DNA of 64,000 bases from positions 32,175-96,174 of the forward strand of contig NZ_JALNMH010000005.1 in the NCBI RefSeq assembly GCF_023156535.1, given 5' to 3'. Position numbers and translations under genes: made by a program. The notes below the pieces were generated by a model that worked only from the letters and a program-made list of their open reading frames with translations, had not been told where the DNA came from and made no database searches. Within the stretch, counting starts at the first letter, position 1; every line of letters begins with the position of its first letter. The stretch comes from Pseudomarimonas salicorniae. Lineage in GTDB: Bacteria; Pseudomonadota; Gammaproteobacteria; Xanthomonadales; Xanthomonadaceae. Positions 27,063 to 35,468 of the stretch are shown here, one piece after another.

Positions 27063-28817
27063 ATGCATCCGCTGCGCCGCCTGTTCGACTACGCCCGCCC
27101 GTACCGCGCCCAGGCGCTGTCGGGCAGCGTGTATTCGGTGCTCAACAAGGTCTTCGACATCCTGCCGGAGATCCTGATCGGCGTGGCGGTGGACGTGGTG
27201 GTGAACCGCGAGGACAGCTTCCTCGCCGGCTTCGGCCTGCCCGACCCGATGCACCAGCTGCTGGCGCTGACCGGGCTGACCATCGCGGTCTGGGTGCTGG
27301 AAAGCCTGTTCGAGTACCTCTACGCCCTGCGCTGGCGCGGGCTGGCCCAGGACCTGCAGCACGAGCTGCGCCTGGCCGCCTATGCGCACATCCAGCAGCT
27401 GCCGCCGGACTTCGTGACCTCTGCGCGCAGCGGGCGGCTGATGGCGGTGCTCAACGAGGACGTCAACCAGATCGAGCGCTTCCTCAACACCGGCGCCAAC
27501 GACCTGATCCAGGTGGTGGTGTCGTCACTGCTGGTCGGCGCGGTGTTCTTCGTGCTGACCGCCGACCTTGCCGCCCTCGCCTTCCTGCCGATTCCGCTGA
27601 TCCTGGTCGGCGCGTTCTGGTTCCAGAAGCGCCTCGCCCCGCGCTACGGCGCCGCCCGCGAATCGGCGGCAGTGGTGTCCGACCGACTCTCCAACAACCT
27701 CGCCGGCATGGCGACCATCCAGGCCTACACGGCCGAGGAGTTCGAGACCGCCCACGTCCGCGCCGCCTCCGACGGCTTCCGCCAGCGCAACGCCGCGGCG
27801 ATCCGCTTCTCGGCGGCGATCACCCCGGTCATCCGCATGGCCATCCTGGCCGGATTCGTCGCCACCCTGCTCTATGGCGGCTGGAAGACACTGTCGGGGG
27901 ATCTCGGGGTCGGCAGCTACTCGGCCCTGGTCTATCTGACCCAGCGCCTGCTCTGGCCGCTGACCCGGCTGGCCGAGATGACCGACCTCTACCAGCGCTC
28001 GATGGCCTCGGTGAACCGGGTGATGGACCTGCTGGAGTCGCCGCTGCCGGCGCGCGGCAGGCAACCGCTGCCCGAGAAGGTCGCCGGCGAGGTCGGCTTC
28101 GACTCGGTCAGCCTGCGCTATGGCGATACCCGTGCGCTGGATGGCGTCAGCCTCAGTGTGCCGGCCGGCACCACCCACGCCCTGGTCGGCGCCACCGGCG
28201 GCGGCAAGTCCTCACTGCTCAAGCTGCTGCTCGCCTTTGCCCGTCCCAGCGAGGGCCGGGTGACACTGGACAGCGTCGACCTTGCGGGCATTGATCCTGT
28301 CGCCCTGCGTCGGGTCATCGGCTATGTCGCCCAGGATCCCTTCCTCACCGACGGCACGGTGGCCGAGAACATCGCCTACGGCGATAGCCAGCCGGATCTC
28401 GGCCGGGTCGAAGCCGCGGCGCGCGCGGCCGCCGCCGATGGCTTCATCCGCGCCCTGCCGCGCGGCTACGACAGCGAGGTCGGCGAGCGCGGCACCCAGC
28501 TCTCCGGAGGCCAGCGCCAGCGCATTGCCTTGGCCCGCGCGCTGTATCGCGACCCGCGCATCCTGGTCCTCGACGAGGCCACCTCGGCGGTCGACAACGA
28601 GACCGAGGCGGCCATCCAGCGCTCGCTGCGCGAGGCCGCCCGCGGCCGCACCTGCCTTGTGGTCGCCCATCGCCTGTCCACCGTCAGGCAGGCCGACTGC
28701 ATCCACGTGATGGAGGCCGGCCGGGTGGTCGAGTCCGGCGACCACGACAGCCTGCTGGCGCGCAACGGCGCCTATGCCGCGCTGTGGCGGCTGCAGACCG
28801 GTGAAACGGTTGGCTAG
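27063..28817 (+). CDS. ABC exporter, fused permease/ATPase half-transporter
   Basis: A 584-residue type IV (MsbA-like) ABC transporter expected to work as a dimer in the inner membrane. The six-helix transmembrane domain covers about residues 15-320. The nucleotide-binding domain has Walker A GATGGGKSS (residue 376), Q-loop YVAQDPF, signature LSGGQRQR (480), Walker B ILVLDEATS (Asp504) and H-loop VAHRLS. The substrate cannot be assigned; lipid, peptide or drug export are all possible. It starts ATG 27063 after a solo A palindrome. Its 3' end converges on thiD with another A palindrome between them. Confidence 0.9.
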   Translation: MHPLRRLFDYARPYRAQALSGSVYSVLNKVFDILPEILIGVAVDVVVNREDSFLAGFGLPDPMHQLLALTGLTIAVWVLESLFEYLYALRWRGLAQDLQHELRLAAYAHIQQLPPDFVTSARSGRLMAVLNEDVNQIERFLNTGANDLIQVVVSSLLVGAVFFVLTADLAALAFLPIPLILVGAFWFQKRLAPRYGAARESAAVVSDRLSNNLAGMATIQAYTAEEFETAHVRAASDGFRQRNAAAIRFSAAITPVIRMAILAGFVATLLYGGWKTLSGDLGVGSYSALVYLTQRLLWPLTRLAEMTDLYQRSMASVNRVMDLLESPLPARGRQPLPEKVAGEVGFDSVSLRYGDTRALDGVSLSVPAGTTHALVGATGGGKSSLLKLLLAFARPSEGRVTLDSVDLAGIDPVALRRVIGYVAQDPFLTDGTVAENIAYGDSQPDLGRVEAAARAAAADGFIRALPRGYDSEVGERGTQLSGGQRQRIALARALYRDPRILVLDEATSAVDNETEAAIQRSLREAARGRTCLVVAHRLSTVRQADCIHVMEAGRVVESGDHDSLLARNGAYAALWRLQTGETVG

Positions 28818-28841
28818 GATCGAAGATCTTCAGGCTCGCCT

Positions 28842-28905
28842 GTAGGAGCCAGCTTGCTGGCGATTCGCCCGGCACACCGCCGTTCGCCAGCAAGCTGGCT
28901 CCTAC
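28842..28905. repeat. Solo A palindrome between convergent genes
   Basis: Arms GTAGGAGCCAGCTTGCTGG and inverse, spanning the junction of the convergent ABC transporter and thiD genes. The right arm contains the TAG stop of thiD (28902-28904). The RNA hairpin may act as a bidirectional terminator or 3'-end stabiliser. Confidence 0.8.
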
Positions 28906-29711
28906 CGTGGAAGGGCCTGCCTTTCCCAGAAATGGTCGAGCACGGCGACGCTGCCCTTGCCTGGGCGGTACGCGCTGACCAGGGCGCCGTGGACGTAGTC
29001 CGCGGCGGCGCGGCAGGCGTCGGGCAAGGGATCGCCCAGTGCCAGGCGCGAGGCGATGGCCGAGGCCAGCGTGCAGCCGGTGCCGTGGCCTTCCACTTCG
29101 AGACGCGGATGCTCGAAGCGATGCACGATCTCGCCATCGTGCAGGCGGTCGATCATCTGCGGCGTACCATCGAGGTGGCCGCCTTTAAGCAGCACCCCGG
29201 CCACACCGAGATCACGCAGCGCCTGCAGGGCGGCGTCGGCGGATGCGTCATCGATCACCCGGCCGAGCAGCAGCTCGGCTTCCGGAATATTGGGCGTGAT
29301 CAGCGTGGCCCGCGGCAGCAGGCGCTGGCGCAGGGCGTCCAGGGCCTCGGGCTCGAGCAGCCGCGCGCCGCTGCTGGCCACCATCACCGGGTCCAGCACC
29401 ACCTGCTTCGGCGCATGGCGCTCCAGCGCATCAGCCACGGCGTGGATGACCGTAGCGTTGGCCAACATGCCGAGCTTGACCGCGGCGACGGCGAAATCCT
29501 CGAAACAGGCATCGATCTGCGCGCGCAGGAAGCCGACATCCGGCACCTGCACCGCGGTCACCCCGCGCGTGTGCTGCGCAGTCAGCGCGGCGATGGCGGA
29601 CAGCCCGTGCAAGCCGTGCGCGGCAATCGTCTTGAGATCGGCCTGGATCCCGGCGCCGCCGCCGGAGTCCGAGCCGGCGATGGTCAGGACCGAAGTTCGA
29701 CAGGGATGCAT
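28902..29711 (-). CDS. thiD: Hydroxymethylpyrimidine/phosphomethylpyrimidine kinase
   Basis: A 269-residue ribokinase-fold enzyme of thiamine synthesis that phosphorylates HMP and HMP-P to HMP-PP. Visible motifs are [19 protein letters not shown] at the N-terminus, [30 protein letters not shown] and the anion-hole/catalytic [12 protein letters not shown]. Length is normal for ThiD. No other thiamine gene is adjacent. No clear ribosome site precedes ATG 29711. The stop codon lies in the arm of a palindromic repeat, so the last residues (RQALPR) may be influenced by repeat insertion. Confidence 0.93.
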   Translation of the reverse strand: MHPCRTSVLTIAGSDSGGGAGIQADLKTIAAHGLHGLSAIAALTAQHTRGVTAVQVPDVGFLRAQIDACFEDFAVAAVKLGMLANATVIHAVADALERHAPKQVVLDPVMVASSGARLLEPEALDALRQRLLPRATLITPNIPEAELLLGRVIDDASADAALQALRDLGVAGVLLKGGHLDGTPQMIDRLHDGEIVHRFEHPRLEVEGHGTGCTLASAIASRLALGDPLPDACRAAADYVHGALVSAYRPGKGSVAVLDHFWERQALPR

Positions 29712-29811
29712 GCGTGGATGATGCCAGAAGCGCGCGACGGGGCCGGTGGACTGTCGTCACCCGCGTGGGATGGGGTATTGAAGTCCGAACGCGACCGCCC
29801 TGCCCGCCGCC

Positions 29812-29925
29812 CGCGGTTCGATACCTCACCGCGAACGGTCTCGAGGAAGGTGCAACGCGCATTGGTCGGACCCAACCTCCCGCGAGGCCCCGACCGTTCG
29901 GGCTGAGGTATCGAAGCCCGAACGG
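29812..29925. repeat. Two TTCGATACCTC-loop palindromes
   Basis: One palindrome at 29812-29837 has loop TTCGATACCTC. A 32-bp palindrome at 29894-29925 has arms CCGTTCGGGCT and the loop in reverse sense (GAGGTATCGA). A half copy is at 29780-29791. All lie between the divergent thiD and methyltransferase genes. The same family recurs at 39445-39692 and 51875. Confidence 0.75.
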
Positions 29926-29981
29926 GATCGCCCCGCCCACCCGTGCTAGCCTGCGCCGCCCCAGCGCTGTGGAGGTCGCCC

Positions 29982-30671
29982 GTGCAGGCGAGCCGTGTCG
30001 ATCAGCCCGACGCATCCCCGCGGGAGAAGACCGTGCACTGCCCCCTTTGCGCCTCGACCGCGATCGACGCCCACGCCGAGGCAGCGGCTCGGCGCTTCTA
30101 TCGCTGCCGGGACTGCACCCTGGTCTTCGTCGACCCGGCCCAGCGCCTGGATCCGCAGGCCGAGGCCGACTACTACCGGCTGCACCGCAATGACCCGGAC
30201 GACCCCGGCTACCGGCGCTTCGTCGCGCCGCTGGTCGAGGCGCTCCGGACACGCCTGGCTCCCGCGTCGGAGGGCCTCGACTTCGGCTGCGGCCCGGGCT
30301 CGGCGCCGGCGGCGATGCTGCGCGAGGCCGGGCACCGGGTAACCGGCTACGATCCGCAGTTCGCGCCCGGCGCCGACGCGCTGCGGCGGCAGTACGACTT
30401 CGTGGTGGTCTGCGAGGTCGCCGAGCACCTGCAGGCCCCGGCCGCGGTGTTCGCGATGCTGCGCGGGCGGCTGCGCCGCGGAGGCGTGATCGGGGTCAAG
30501 ACCGGATTCGTCCCCGAGCCTGAGCGCTTCGTCCGCTGGCACTACCTGCGCGATCCGACCCACGTGGTGCTGTTCTCCCCGACCAGCATCGAGTGGCTGG
30601 CCGCCCAACTGGAGCTGGAATGCATGCTGTACCCCGAACACGGCGTTGCGCTGCTGGCCGCCCCCGCCTGA
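29982..30671 (+). CDS. Class I SAM-dependent methyltransferase with N-terminal zinc ribbon
   Basis: 229 residues. Two CxxC motifs (CPLC, CRDC) at the N-terminus form a probable zinc ribbon. A Methyltransf_23-like Rossmann domain follows: [16 protein letters not shown] binds SAM, and [13 protein letters not shown] is the post-motif typical of the family. The late motif is [12 protein letters not shown]. The start is GTG 29982, preceded by GGAGG at ideal spacing; upstream in-frame starts lack one. Substrate unknown. It lies 106 bp before the SulP transporter on the same strand. Confidence 0.85.
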   Translation: MQASRVDQPDASPREKTVHCPLCASTAIDAHAEAAARRFYRCRDCTLVFVDPAQRLDPQAEADYYRLHRNDPDDPGYRRFVAPLVEALRTRLAPASEGLDFGCGPGSAPAAMLREAGHRVTGYDPQFAPGADALRRQYDFVVVCEVAEHLQAPAAVFAMLRGRLRRGGVIGVKTGFVPEPERFVRWHYLRDPTHVVLFSPTSIEWLAAQLELECMLYPEHGVALLAAPA

Positions 30672-30777
30672 ACGGCAGCGGGCCGGGCCGAGTACTTGCT
30701 CGGTGCGTCTCGGGTAGACTCCGCCGCCCTTCCCTCGCGCGCACGCCCTCAGTCGCGCGCCATCGAAAGGACTTTCC

Positions 30778-32262
30778 GTGATTCGAATGATGCCGCTGCG
30801 CCAGCAATGGTTCGGCAACGTCCGCGGCGACGTGCTCTCCGGGCTGGTGGTCGCGCTTGCCCTGATTCCCGAGGCGATCGCCTTCTCGATCATCGCCGGC
30901 GTCGATCCCAAGGTCGGCCTCTACGCCTCCTTCTGCATCGCCGTGGTGATCGCCTTCACCGGCGGCAGGCCCGGAATGATCTCCGCCGCCACCGGCGCGA
31001 TGGCCCTGCTGATGGTCGGCCTGGTCAAGGAGCACGGCCTGCAGTACCTGCTCGCCGCCACCCTGCTGACCGGCCTGCTGCAGATCGGCGCCGGGCTGCT
31101 GAAACTCGGCGACCTGATGCGCTTCGTATCGCGCTCGGTGATCACCGGCTTCGTCAATGCGCTGGCGATCCTGATCTTCCTCGCCCAGCTGCCCGAGCTG
31201 ATCGGCGTGCCGTGGACGGTCTATGTGGTCACCGCGGCCGGGCTGGGCATCATCTACGGCTTTCCGTATCTCACCCGCGCCATTCCCTCGCCGCTGGTCG
31301 CGATCGTGGTGCTGACCATTGTCTCGATCCTGCTCGGCCTCGACATCCGCACCGTCGGCGACATGGGCGAGCTGCCGGACAGCCTGCCGGTCTTCCTCTG
31401 GCCGGACGTGCCCCTGAACCTCGAGACCCTGGCCATCATCTTCCCGGTGTCGGCAACCATGGCCGTGGTCGGCCTGCTCGAGTCCCTGCTGACCGCGCAG
31501 ATCGTCGACGACCTCACCGACACGCCCAGCGACAAGAACCGCGAGGCCTCGGGACAGGGCGTGGCCAACATCGCCGCCGGGCTGATGGGCGGCATGGCCG
31601 GCTGCGCGATGATCGGCCAGTCGGTGATCAACGTGAAGTCCGGCGGCCGCGGCCGGCTCTCGACCCTGACCGCGGGCGTGGTCCTGCTGCTGATGGTGGT
31701 CTTCGCCAGCGACTGGGTGCGGCAGATCCCGATGGGCGCCCTGGTCGCGGTGATGATCATGGTCTCGATCGGCACCTTCAGCTGGGCCTCCATCCGCGAC
31801 CTGCGCACCCATCCGCGCAGTTCGAGCATCGTCATGCTGGCCACGGTGGTGGTCACCGTGGCCACCCACGACCTCGCCAAGGGCGTGTTCACCGGCGTGC
31901 TGCTCTCGGCCCTGTTCTTTGCCCGCAAGGTCGGTCAGGTGCTGCACGTGGCCTCGGCGTCCACAGACGGCGGCCGCGCCCGCCACTACGTGGTCACCGG
32001 CCAGGTGTTCTTCGCCTCGGCCAACGCCTTCGTCGCCGGCTTCGACTTCCGTGAGGCGGTGGAGCGGGTGCGCATCGACGTCAGCCGCGCCCACTTCTGG
32101 GACCTGTCGGCGGTCGGCGCGCTGGATCGGGTAGTGTTGAAGTTCCGCCGCGAAGGCACCGATGTCGAGCTGGTCGGCATGAACGAGGCCAGCGCGACCC
32201 TGGTCGAGCGGCTCGGCGTGCATGACAAGCCGGACGCCGTCGCCCGACTCTCCGAGCACTGA
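30778..32262 (+). CDS. SulP-family inorganic anion transporter with STAS domain
   Basis: A 494-residue inner-membrane transporter with 10 or more hydrophobic segments. The family signature appears in [30 protein letters not shown] and [31 protein letters not shown] and the motif around [19 protein letters not shown] also match. The C-terminal ~95 residues form a STAS domain. Members carry sulfate, bicarbonate or other anions; the substrate here is not assignable. The start is GTG 30778 with GAAAGG upstream. The universal stress gene begins 10 bp after its stop, so the two are very likely co-transcribed. Confidence 0.9.
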   Translation: MIRMMPLRQQWFGNVRGDVLSGLVVALALIPEAIAFSIIAGVDPKVGLYASFCIAVVIAFTGGRPGMISAATGAMALLMVGLVKEHGLQYLLAATLLTGLLQIGAGLLKLGDLMRFVSRSVITGFVNALAILIFLAQLPELIGVPWTVYVVTAAGLGIIYGFPYLTRAIPSPLVAIVVLTIVSILLGLDIRTVGDMGELPDSLPVFLWPDVPLNLETLAIIFPVSATMAVVGLLESLLTAQIVDDLTDTPSDKNREASGQGVANIAAGLMGGMAGCAMIGQSVINVKSGGRGRLSTLTAGVVLLLMVVFASDWVRQIPMGALVAVMIMVSIGTFSWASIRDLRTHPRSSSIVMLATVVVTVATHDLAKGVFTGVLLSALFFARKVGQVLHVASASTDGGRARHYVVTGQVFFASANAFVAGFDFREAVERVRIDVSRAHFWDLSAVGALDRVVLKFRREGTDVELVGMNEASATLVERLGVHDKPDAVARLSEH

Positions 32263-32272
32263 GGAGGCCGTC

Positions 32273-33157
32273 ATGAGCCACCCGCTGATCCACGCCGCCG
32301 GCCATGTCTGCGCCGCCATCGACGCCTCGGTCTATGCCGACAGCGTCACCCGCCTCGCCGCCTGGGCGGCGCAGCGCACCGGTGCCCCGCTCGACCTGCT
32401 GCACGTGATCGACCGCAATCCCGAAGCGGCCACCGCCGCGGCGGTCGACTTCAGCGGCAACCTTGCGCTCGGCGCCCGTGAGCTCTTGCTGGAGGAGCTG
32501 ACCCGGCTCGACGAGCAGCGCGGCAAGCTTGCCCAGAAGCAGGGCCGCGCCCTGCTCGAGCGCGCCGCTGCCTGTGCCCGCGAGGCCGGCAGCGAGCCGC
32601 GCGAGCAGCGCCTGCTGCATGGCTCGCTGGTCGAGACACTTACCGGCATCGAACCGGAAGTGCGTCTGTTCGTGATCGGCAAGCGCGGCGAGCACGCCGA
32701 CTTCGCCAAGGGCCATCTTGGCGGCAACCTCGAGCGCGTGGTCCGGGCCGTGCACCGCCCGGTGCTGGTCGCCGCCCGCGAGTTCCGCCCGATCCGCCAC
32801 GTCATGATCGCCTTTGACGGCAGCCCGACCACCCGTCGCTGCGTCGAGATGGTCGCCGCCAGCCCGCTGTTCGAATCCCTGCAGCTGAGCCTGCTGCTGG
32901 TCGGCGCGGCAAGCAGCGAGAACAGCGCCCACCTCGACTGGGCCGAGCGGACCCTGCAGCAAGCCGGCCTCGCCCCGCGCTGCCTGCGCCTGGAAGGCAA
33001 TGTCGAAGAGGTCATCGCCCGCCGCGTGCGCGAGGACTCGGTGGACCTGCTGGTGATGGGCGCCTATGGCCACTCGCGCATCCGCCAGCTGATCATCGGC
33101 AGCGCCACCACCACCATGTTGCGCACCTGCCTGGTGCCGGTCCTGCTGCTGCGCTGA
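32273..33157 (+). CDS. Tandem universal stress protein (two Usp domains)
   Basis: 294 residues made of two ~140-residue Usp folds. The second ends with the ATP-binding pattern GAYGHSRIRQLIIGS (G-x2-G-x9-G-S). The first domain keeps only RRG-like remnants (VIGKRGEHADFAKGHLGGNLERV) and is probably degenerate. ATG 32273 follows GAGGAGG at good spacing, only 10 bp after the SulP gene. SulP-Usp pairs are frequent in proteobacteria, where the Usp protein is thought to regulate or protect the transporter; that role is inferred here. Confidence 0.88.
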   Translation: MSHPLIHAAGHVCAAIDASVYADSVTRLAAWAAQRTGAPLDLLHVIDRNPEAATAAAVDFSGNLALGARELLLEELTRLDEQRGKLAQKQGRALLERAAACAREAGSEPREQRLLHGSLVETLTGIEPEVRLFVIGKRGEHADFAKGHLGGNLERVVRAVHRPVLVAAREFRPIRHVMIAFDGSPTTRRCVEMVAASPLFESLQLSLLLVGAASSENSAHLDWAERTLQQAGLAPRCLRLEGNVEEVIARRVREDSVDLLVMGAYGHSRIRQLIIGSATTTMLRTCLVPVLLLR

Positions 33158-33186
33158 GCGTTCGCGCACTGCCGAGCGGCAACCAA

Positions 33187-33560
33187 GGGCGCGAAGCAGA
33201 CGTACCGCAGAACCCGAATGTATGAGCCAGCTTGCTGGCGAACGTCCCATCCGGGGCGCCTATCGTCAGCAAGCTGGCTCCTACGTGCGACGGTGCTGCC
33301 AGGTCCGGTTTGTGCCGCGAGGCAGGCCTTGCCGCAGTCAAATTGTGGGAGTGCCCTTGGGCGCGACCGCGGAGATCCGCTCTGGCCGCGGTGTGTGGTG
33401 AATCCGATACGCCGCGGTCGCGCCCAAGGACGCTCCCACAGTCGTGCTTCGTTGCGCGTCGGCGAAGCCCCATAGGGTGTGCCTTGGCGCACCGATACGG
33501 GCGTTCGGGCGGTATGCCCGGTGCGGCAAGCCGCACCCTATGAATGTCTGCTTCGCGCCC
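33187..33560 (+). mobile_element. Composite palindromic element, copy 3 (374 bp, perfect 15-bp ends)
   Basis: GGGCGCGAAGCAGAC at 33187-33201 is exactly inverted at 33546-33560. Palindromes lie at 33220-33284 (A), 33345-33439 (B) and 33471-33542 (C). It lies between the convergent universal stress and TetR genes. This is the best preserved copy at its termini and defines the element. Confidence 0.85.
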
Positions 33561-33577
33561 TCACCTGCCCCAGACAA

Positions 33578-34240
33578 TCACCTCGGCAGGTAGGCCCTCA
33601 GGAAGAAATCCACCACGCTGTCGATGTGGGCGCGGCATTCGCGCGCGGCGAGGCGTTCGCAGCAGCCGACGATCAGCTGGGTGTGATGCTCGCCCTTGAG
33701 CAGGCAGAAGAAGTGGATCGCGGCGCGGTGGGTGTCCGGCACGTCGAGCACGCCGGCGGCGTGGGCGCGTTTAAGGAATCCTTCCAGCGCATCGATGGTG
33801 CGCTTGGGCCCGGCTTCGTAGAAGCGCTTGGCAAGGCCGGTGTCGGTCATCGCCCTGGCGGCGAGGGTGCGGTGCAGCTGGACGGCCTCGTCGCTGCTGA
33901 TCAGGGCGTGGAAGGCGTGGCCGATCCCGCGCAGCTGTTCGCCGATCGGCTGCTCGCCGGGGCGCACCTCGAACACGGAGGGTGGCAGCAGCTCCTCGCA
34001 GCGGCACTTCACCGCTTCGGCGAAGAGGTTTTCCTTGTCACTGAAGTGGTTGTAGACGGTGAGCTTGGACACCCCGGCCTCGGCCGCGATGGCTTCCATG
34101 CTGACCCCGTCGTAGCCGCGCTGCGGAAACAGCTGCTTGGCGGCCTCCAGGATGGCGGCCTTCTTCTCCAGATCCTTGGGTCGGCCGGGCCCCGGCTGGG
34201 GGCGGCGGACGGTGCGGCGGACGGGGGTGACTTCTGGCAT
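33578..34240 (-). CDS. TetR-family repressor of the adjacent RND efflux operon
   Basis: 220 residues. The N-terminal helix-turn-helix (about residues 28-72) has AILEAAKQLFPQRGYDGVSM and the recognition region IAAEAGVSKLTVYNHFSDKENLF. The C-terminal ligand domain resembles the AefR-like TetR class. It is divergent from the adaptor-pump genes with a 100-bp AT-rich intergenic region, the usual arrangement of a local repressor. It probably represses both its own gene and the efflux operon; inducer unknown. Confidence 0.9.
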   Translation of the reverse strand: MPEVTPVRRTVRRPQPGPGRPKDLEKKAAILEAAKQLFPQRGYDGVSMEAIAAEAGVSKLTVYNHFSDKENLFAEAVKCRCEELLPPSVFEVRPGEQPIGEQLRGIGHAFHALISSDEAVQLHRTLAARAMTDTGLAKRFYEAGPKRTIDALEGFLKRAHAAGVLDVPDTHRAAIHFFCLLKGEHHTQLIVGCCERLAARECRAHIDSVVDFFLRAYLPR

Positions 34241-34245
34241 CTGGA

Positions 34246-34287
34246 ATACTGGACTGATGGGTTCTTTAATTTTAGTATACCGGACAG
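34246..34287. promoter_or_regulatory. Divergent promoter region with putative TetR operator repeats
   Basis: Two direct repeats, ATACTGGACTG (34246-34256) and ATACCGGACAG (34277-34287), start 31 bp apart, about three helical turns. A possible plus-strand promoter, TGGACT-17 bp-TAGTAT, overlaps them; TATACT appears on the minus strand. The AT-rich tract stands out from the GC-rich surroundings. The operator assignment is inference. Confidence 0.45.
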
Positions 34288-34340
34288 TTCAATTTCCACC
34301 CACGTCCCCCACGCCGGGCGCCGGCGTCAAGGATCCTCGC

Positions 34341-35459
34341 ATGAATCTCCCGCTCCGTCCCCGACTGCCGTTCCACTCCGTTGCCTGGCTGGTGCTCGCC
34401 ATGGCGCTGGCTGGATGCGCCGGCGACCAGGGCGGCGAGCCCGAGGCGCGGCCGGCGATGGTGGTCCGGCCCGAGCCGGCCAGCAGCACCTTCAGCGTGT
34501 TTCCCGGCGAGGTACGCGCCCGGGAGGAAACCGCGCTCGGTTTCCGGGTCGGCGGCAAGATCGCCCGCCGCCTGGTCGATGTCGGAGATCGGGTCAAGGC
34601 CGGGCAGCTGCTGGCCGAGCTGGACCCGGATGACCTGTCCCTGCAGGCCGAGGCCGCCCGCGCCCAGCTGCGCGCCGCCCAGGCCGATCTCGAACAGGCC
34701 CGCAACGAACTTGAGCGGCACCGGACCCTGCTTGATCGGAAGCTGATCTCGGCCTCGCTGTTCGAGGCCCGCGAGACGGCCTTCAAGGCCGCCGAGGCCC
34801 GCGTCGGCCAGGCCCGGGCGCAGATGGACGTGGCCCGGAACCAGGCCACCTACACCCGGCTGCAGGCCAATGCCGACGGCGTGATCGCCCAGCGCCTCGC
34901 CGAGGCCGGCCAGGTGGTGGCCGCCGGACAGACGGTTTTCGTGCTGGCCGCGGACGGCGAGCGCGAAATCGCCATCAGCCTGCCGGAGTCGGCAATCGAC
35001 CGGTACCGCGTCGGCATGCCGGTGCTGGTCAGCCTGTGGTCGGACCCCGACATGCGCCTGGCGGGTACCCTGCGCGAGCTGTCGCCCGCCGCCGATGCGA
35101 ATGCCCGCACCTACGCCGCACGCATCCAGCTGGAGGGCGCCGCAGCCGGCATCGAACTGGGCCAGAGCGCGCGGGCGATCTTCGCCCAGGCCGGCGCCCA
35201 GGCCCTGGCCGTGCCGCTGCCGGCGGTGACCGCGGATGCCGGCCGCCACTATGTCTGGGTGGTCGACCCGCAGACCCTCGCCGTGCAGCGGCGCGAGGTC
35301 AGCATCGGGCCCTTCCTCGACCAGGCCGTGCCGGTCACCTCGGGTCTTGAGGCCGGCGAATGGGTGGTCGCCGCCGGCGTGCACCTGCTGCGAGAAGGCC
35401 AGAAGGTCCGCCCGGTAGACCGCGACAACCGCCCCGTCGCGCCGGCCGCCGGCGCCTGA
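34341..35459 (+). CDS. RND efflux periplasmic adaptor (membrane fusion lipoprotein)
   Basis: 372 residues. It begins with a lipoprotein signal and lipobox LAGC, giving Cys26 as lipidation site. A lipoyl/barrel-sandwich segment follows (ETALGFRVGGKIARRLVDVGD). A coiled-coil hairpin covers about residues 100-165 (AEAARAQLRAAQADLEQARN). Beta-barrel and membrane-proximal domains complete it. It links the inner-membrane pump to an outer-membrane channel. ATG 34341 is used; the frame remains open upstream across the promoter. The pump gene starts 9 bp after its stop. No outer-membrane TolC-like gene is nearby. Confidence 0.92.
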   Translation: MNLPLRPRLPFHSVAWLVLAMALAGCAGDQGGEPEARPAMVVRPEPASSTFSVFPGEVRAREETALGFRVGGKIARRLVDVGDRVKAGQLLAELDPDDLSLQAEAARAQLRAAQADLEQARNELERHRTLLDRKLISASLFEARETAFKAAEARVGQARAQMDVARNQATYTRLQANADGVIAQRLAEAGQVVAAGQTVFVLAADGEREIAISLPESAIDRYRVGMPVLVSLWSDPDMRLAGTLRELSPAADANARTYAARIQLEGAAAGIELGQSARAIFAQAGAQALAVPLPAVTADAGRHYVWVVDPQTLAVQRREVSIGPFLDQAVPVTSGLEAGEWVVAAGVHLLREGQKVRPVDRDNRPVAPAAGA

Positions 35460-35468
35460 GGTCCACCC

